A program made the translations under genes and the position numbers. Shown here in pieces: positions 24,738 to 28,154 of a stretch of 28,154 nucleotides of DNA. Origin of the DNA: CAYVUI01 sp964454745 (lineage in GTDB: Bacteria; Planctomycetota; Phycisphaerae; Sedimentisphaerales; Anaerohalosphaeraceae); assembly GCA_964454745.1 (NCBI GenBank), contig CAYVUI010000061.1, forward strand, positions 1 to 28,154. Reading direction: 5' to 3'. Within the stretch, counting starts at the first letter, position 1. Every line of letters starts with the position of its first letter. The notes beneath the pieces were generated by a model. The model was given only the letters and a program-made list of their open reading frames with translations, made no database searches and was not told the DNA's origin.

Positions 24738-27633
24738 AACGCTGCGCATCGAGGGCTTCGGCAGCCTCCGCGGCGAGGTCGCCTTCGGGCCGGGGCCGAA
24801 CCTCTTCCTCGACGACAACGAGGCCGGCAAGAGCACGCTGGCCGCGGCGATCTTTGCGCTCCTGTACGGCAGCAGGGAGGAGAGCGGCAAGCGGCTGGTC
24901 AAGAGCGAGGACGAGCTGCGTTACCGCCCTCTCGCCGGGGGCGCGTTCGCCCTGGGCGGGACGCTGCGGCTCGACAGCGGCCGGCGGCTGGAGATCTGGC
25001 GCGACCTTGCCGAGAACGTCTGCACCGTCGTCGACCCCGCCACCGGCGCGGACGTCTCCGCCGAGTTCGCCCGCGCCCCGATCGGCGACCGACTGGGCGA
25101 AGCGCTGACGGGCTTGAGCCGGGCGCAGTTCGAGAAGGTCGCGCTCTTCCGGCAGGACGAGGTCAGCCGGGCCACCGAGTTCGCCGAGTTCGCCGACCGC
25201 CTGGCGGCGATCCTCAGTTCGGCCGAGGCGGCCGGCACCGTCGGCGCGGCGCTGGAGGCGCTGCAGACCGCGCGGCGCAAGTACGCGGGACTCACTCACA
25301 AGGGACCGTGCAAGATCGAGAACGAAATCAAACAGCTCGACCAGTCCGTCGCCGAGACCGAGGCGGCGCTGACCGCGCTCGAGGAAGAACGGAGTGGCAA
25401 GGAGCGGGAGTTCGAGGCCATCGCCGCGGGCAGCGCGCGCAACGAAGATCTGCTGCGTACCGTCCGCCGCTGCGACTACCTCGCGCTCCGGGCGCGCGAG
25501 GACGAGTTGCAGTCGCGCCGGGCCAGACAACGCCAGGCCGGCGACAAGCTGACGGCGCTGAAGGAGCGCATCAAGAAACTGGCGCATCTGGGCGGCGCGG
25601 ACCTAGAGCGTGGCGAAGAGCTGACCGCGCTGGCGACACGGATCGAGGACCTGGACGCGCGGCACCGGCGGCTGCGCCGGGACGAGGAGGAGCTGACCCG
25701 GCTGGCGGAGGCGCAGGAACTGCGCGCACGCACCCTCGGCGCCAAGACCGCATTCCCGCCGGAGAAGCTGAAAGACCTGGACGTCTATCTCGACCGGTTC
25801 CAGATCGACCTCAAGCGACGCGATGCGGTGCGCATCGACGAGGACAACGCGCTGCGGGCGCTGCACCGCGAAGGCATCGACCGCGAGGCGGCGCTGACGT
25901 TGCACGGACGCATTCACCCGCTCTCGCCGCAGGATCGGCTGTTTCTGGGGGGCTACGCCGAGAAGGCCGACGGGCTGGACGCGCGCTGCCAGGCGCTGCT
26001 GGAGAGCATCGAGACCGTCAAGGGACGGATCGCCGGCATTGACGCCGAACGGCTCGCCGCGCGGCGGAGCAACCGCAACCACGCGCTCTACGGCATCGTC
26101 GGCGCGGTCTCGACCGTCAGCGCCTGCGTCTTCGTGTCGGAGTTCATCCACTTCTTCGCGCTGCCCGGAGCGCTCTTCCTGGGCTTCCTGGGCTGGGCGG
26201 CGTGGCGCTACGCCGGGGCGCAGAGCCTGGAGGCGGACAGGCGCGCGGAACTGTGCGCGCGGCACCAGGCGCTCGAGGCGGAACTGGACGCGCTGGAGCG
26301 GCAGCACCGCCAACAGCGTCAGCGCCTGCTCGCGCTCGCGCAGGAGACCGGCCTTGAGGCGGAGGAACTGCTGGAGGATCTGCGGAGGTTCATGAGCGCG
26401 CAGAACGTCTTCATGAACTGGTTCCACGTCCACGAAAGCCTGCGCGAGAAGGAGGAGTCGCTGGCCGAGAGCGAGGCGGAACTGCGCGAGCTGCTCGGGA
26501 GGCACGGCATCGAGACCGAGGCGCTGACCGCCGAGAGCGCGCGGCGGCTGGTGCGCGAGGTGCACGAGGCGGCGCGGCTGCAGGGTGAATGCGCCGGCAT
26601 CGCGACCCGGCGCGAGATGCGGACGCGGGAGCGGACCGAGGCCGAGACGGCACTCCGGGAAGCCGCCGCCGCCGCGCGGGCGATCTTGCGCGCGGGCGGG
26701 ATCGACGAGGAATTGCCGCTGCCGGAGGCGGTGTCGGCCTACCGCGAGGCCGAGCGGAAGAAGCGGACGCTGCTGACGTTGCGCGAGGAGCGGCTGCCGG
26801 AGGCCGAGGAGGAGACCGACCCCGCGCAGATGGCGACGGAGCTTGAGTTGACGCGCGTGCGCGAGCGCAAGCTGACGCTGTTGGCGGAGTTCCCCGAGCT
26901 CCAGGCGCACGAGCCGGAGCGGACTGTCGCCACTTACGAACAGGAGCGGCAGGCGGCGCAGGGCGAGCTGGCGCGGCTGCAGGAGGATCTGCAGGAGAAG
27001 GAGAAAGCGCTGGCCGCGGAGAACGTCCGCTACCGGCAGGAGCGGCCGCGGCTCTTGCAACGGCTGGCCGCCTGCCGCGCGGCGCGGCGCAAGGCCGAGC
27101 GCTTCGACACCGCCACGCGATTGGCGCTCGAAACGCTGGAAACCATCGCCGCGGAGGTGCACCGGCGCTGGAGCCCGTTGCTGTCGAAACAGCTCGGAGA
27201 GATGCTGGCCCGCTTCAACCCGGCGTGGTCTGCGAGCCTGAGCAAGGACCTGACGCTGACCGTCCACGCCCAGAGCGGCGGCGCGCCGCTGACGCAGGAG
27301 AACCTCGCCCGGCACTTGAGCCTCGGGATGCGCGACCAGCTCTACCTCTCGCTGCGGGTCCTGCTGGCGCGGCATCTCGGCGCAGGCGAGGCGTTGCCGC
27401 TGATCCTGGACGATCCGTTCGTCAATGCCGACGACGCGCGCTTCGCCGAGGGCATGCGTTGCGCGCGAACGCTCGCGCAGGAAACGCAGGTCTTCGTCTT
27501 CTCCTGCCACAAGCGCCGCCACGAGACGCTGCTGGCGCAGGAACCGGACTTCGCCGAGGCGGTGCGCGCCCTGCCCCGGGGCGCGACCAGCCCGGATCCG
27601 TACGAGGCGAAGTCGGCGCAGAAGGCGGAGTAG
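24727..27633 (+). CDS. yhaN: Rad50/SMC-like ATPase with a membrane hairpin (YhaN type)
   Basis: 968 residues, close to B. subtilis YhaN in size. Walker A D-N-E-A-G-K-S-T is at residues 30-37 and the Q-loop region F-R-Q-D-E-V near 138-143. Two long Glu/Arg/Leu-rich coiled coils span about 190-440 and 500-820. Between them residues ~452-497 form two hydrophobic helices (Y-G-I-V-G-A-V-S-T-V-S-A-C-V-F-V and F-A-L-P-G-A-L-F-L-G-F-L-G-W-A-A-W), where Rad50/SbcC would have the CxxC zinc hook; no such hook is present. The ABC signature L-S-L-G-M-R-D-Q-L-Y is near 863 and Walker B L-P-L-I-L-D-D-P-F near 890. It should form a membrane-tethered complex with the overlapping upstream nuclease. Its 3' end lies opposite the open tail of an AraC-type reading frame. 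Confidence 0.93.
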   Translation: MRIETLRIEGFGSLRGEVAFGPGPNLFLDDNEAGKSTLAAAIFALLYGSREESGKRLVKSEDELRYRPLAGGAFALGGTLRLDSGRRLEIWRDLAENVCTVVDPATGADVSAEFARAPIGDRLGEALTGLSRAQFEKVALFRQDEVSRATEFAEFADRLAAILSSAEAAGTVGAALEALQTARRKYAGLTHKGPCKIENEIKQLDQSVAETEAALTALEEERSGKEREFEAIAAGSARNEDLLRTVRRCDYLALRAREDELQSRRARQRQAGDKLTALKERIKKLAHLGGADLERGEELTALATRIEDLDARHRRLRRDEEELTRLAEAQELRARTLGAKTAFPPEKLKDLDVYLDRFQIDLKRRDAVRIDEDNALRALHREGIDREAALTLHGRIHPLSPQDRLFLGGYAEKADGLDARCQALLESIETVKGRIAGIDAERLAARRSNRNHALYGIVGAVSTVSACVFVSEFIHFFALPGALFLGFLGWAAWRYAGAQSLEADRRAELCARHQALEAELDALERQHRQQRQRLLALAQETGLEAEELLEDLRRFMSAQNVFMNWFHVHESLREKEESLAESEAELRELLGRHGIETEALTAESARRLVREVHEAARLQGECAGIATRREMRTRERTEAETALREAAAAARAILRAGGIDEELPLPEAVSAYREAERKKRTLLTLREERLPEAEEETDPAQMATELELTRVRERKLTLLAEFPELQAHEPERTVATYEQERQAAQGELARLQEDLQEKEKALAAENVRYRQERPRLLQRLAACRAARRKAERFDTATRLALETLETIAAEVHRRWSPLLSKQLGEMLARFNPAWSASLSKDLTLTVHAQSGGAPLTQENLARHLSLGMRDQLYLSLRVLLARHLGAGEALPLILDDPFVNADDARFAEGMRCARTLAQETQVFVFSCHKRRHETLLAQEPDFAEAVRALPRGATSPDPYEAKSAQKAE

Positions 27634-27969
27634 CCGCACACACCCCGCGCGAGGCGCTGGCGGTAGGCGCGCGGCGAGAGTCCGAAGCGCCGGGCGAAGC
27701 GGCGGCTGAAGTAATTCGGATCGGCATACCCCGAGAGGTGCGCGACCTCGGTCACCGGCAAGTCGCTCATGGCCAGGTACTGCGCGGCTCCCTGCCGCTT
27801 GATCTCGTGCGCCAGGTCCGCGAAGGTCATGCCGAAGAACTCGCGCACTACATGCCCCGCGCGCGAGGGCGAGAGGTGCAGCTCCGCGGCCAGCTCGCGC
27901 AGCGTGACCGGCCGTTCCATACTCTCCTGCAGGAAACGCCGGATGCGCGCGCCCTGGCCGACGCCCTGC
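27342..27969 (-). pseudogene. Headless AraC-family DNA-binding domain
   Basis: The part from about 27947 to 27650 encodes a complete double helix-turn-helix AraC domain: R-I-R-R-F-L-Q-E-S, T-L-R-E-L-A-A-E-L-H-L-S-P-S-R, then V-A-H-L-S-G-Y-A-D-P-N-Y-F-S-R-R-F and G-L-S-P-R-A-Y-R. The ligand-binding N-terminal domain expected in this family is absent. Upstream of the domain the same frame gives only an Arg-rich stretch, while a different frame encodes the end of another protein that stops at 27970. The only ATG inside the domain (27920) would cut its first helix. Downstream no stop occurs until 27342, so a ~100-residue tail runs antisense to the yhaN 3' end. I read it as a 5'-truncated gene, or a junction with foreign sequence near 27,960. 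Confidence 0.6.
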
Positions 27970-28154
27970 CTACGCCTCGCTTGTGACCACGCCCTTGACC
28001 GCTTCAATCGCCGACGCAATCGACGCCAGCGCCGAAGCGATTTCGTCACGCCGCGCCGCCGCCGCTTCGCGCGCCGCCTGTGCATCGGCAAGCTTTTTAT
28101 TAGTACTACAACGCCAGATTCGGTCCGAAACACTTGGGTAGATCACGGATGAAC
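27970..28154 (-). CDS. C-terminus of an unidentified protein (continues beyond window)
   Basis: Read leftward from the window edge, one frame gives about 61 residues ending at TAG 27972-27970. The last ~40 residues (K-K-L-A-D-A-Q-A-A-R-E-A-A-A-A then R-R-D-E-I-A-S-A-L and A-I-E-A-V-K-G-V-V-T-S-E-A) form an amphipathic helix with heptad character and look truly coded. The preceding part (Y-P-S-V-S-D-R-I-W-R-C-S-T-N) is less GC-rich than its surroundings. I cannot name the family. Its stop lies immediately next to the truncated AraC domain, so the two may be fused by rearrangement or belong to adjacent genes. Confidence 0.5.
   Translation of the reverse strand, partial: SSVIYPSVSDRIWRCSTNKKLADAQAAREAAAARRDEIASALASIASAIEAVKGVVTSEA

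Overview
This is a GC-rich, mostly tightly packed bacterial window of about 28 kb. Its gene content fits a planctomycete or wider PVC-type bacterium: a K+-dependent membrane pyrophosphatase, an NfeD-type membrane protease, an M55 D-aminopeptidase, a URO-D-like methyltransferase, a run of secreted carbohydrate-active proteins and a YhaO/YhaN pair. This placement is inferred from gene content only. No rRNA, tRNA, CRISPR array, integrase or transposase was found.

Left part (1-13,503). A partial gene and a GT4 glycosyltransferase form the end of a rightward surface-polysaccharide operon. It converges on a leftward block that begins at about 7,517 with a well-formed sigma70 promoter overlapped by an ArsR-type operator. 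That block reads arsR, arsM (arsenite methyltransferase), an ArsP-like permease, a small redox-active disulfide protein, acr3 (arsenite efflux) and arsC (arsenate reductase), and ends with a stand-alone AICAR transformylase (PurH C-terminal domain only). Together the ars genes would sense, reduce, methylate and export arsenic. Upstream on the same strand are rdgB (house-cleaning NTPase) and a ClpP-like/NfeD membrane protease. Divergent from these are rpsU and then hppA, the membrane ion-pumping pyrophosphatase, which is closed by a strong intrinsic terminator.

Right part (13,504-28,154). The leftward operon 18,816-14,373 encodes three exported proteins joined by two ATGA stop/start overlaps: a propeller-like protein, a 563-residue protein made of two large repeats, and an acetyl-xylan-esterase-like hydrolase. 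Beyond it lies the remnant of a sialidase gene. Further right are a broken small membrane-protein gene, a divergent pair (M55 D-aminopeptidase and a URO-D/MtaA-like methyltransferase) with two opposed promoters and an inverted repeat in one promoter spacer, a hypothetical gene, a secreted esterase interrupted by one in-frame TAG, and an intergenic stretch full of small inverted repeats. Last come yhaO-yhaN (Mre11/Rad50-like, with a membrane hairpin inside the coiled coil), an AraC-type DNA-binding domain that lacks its front end, and the C-terminus of an unknown protein running off the window.

Decayed genes (sialidase, small membrane protein, esterase, AraC) all lie in the right part, while the left part looks intact. 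This contrast, with a sharp boundary at the hppA terminator, raises the question of whether the right part is an unstable accessory region or joins a different genome. Sequence alone cannot settle that.
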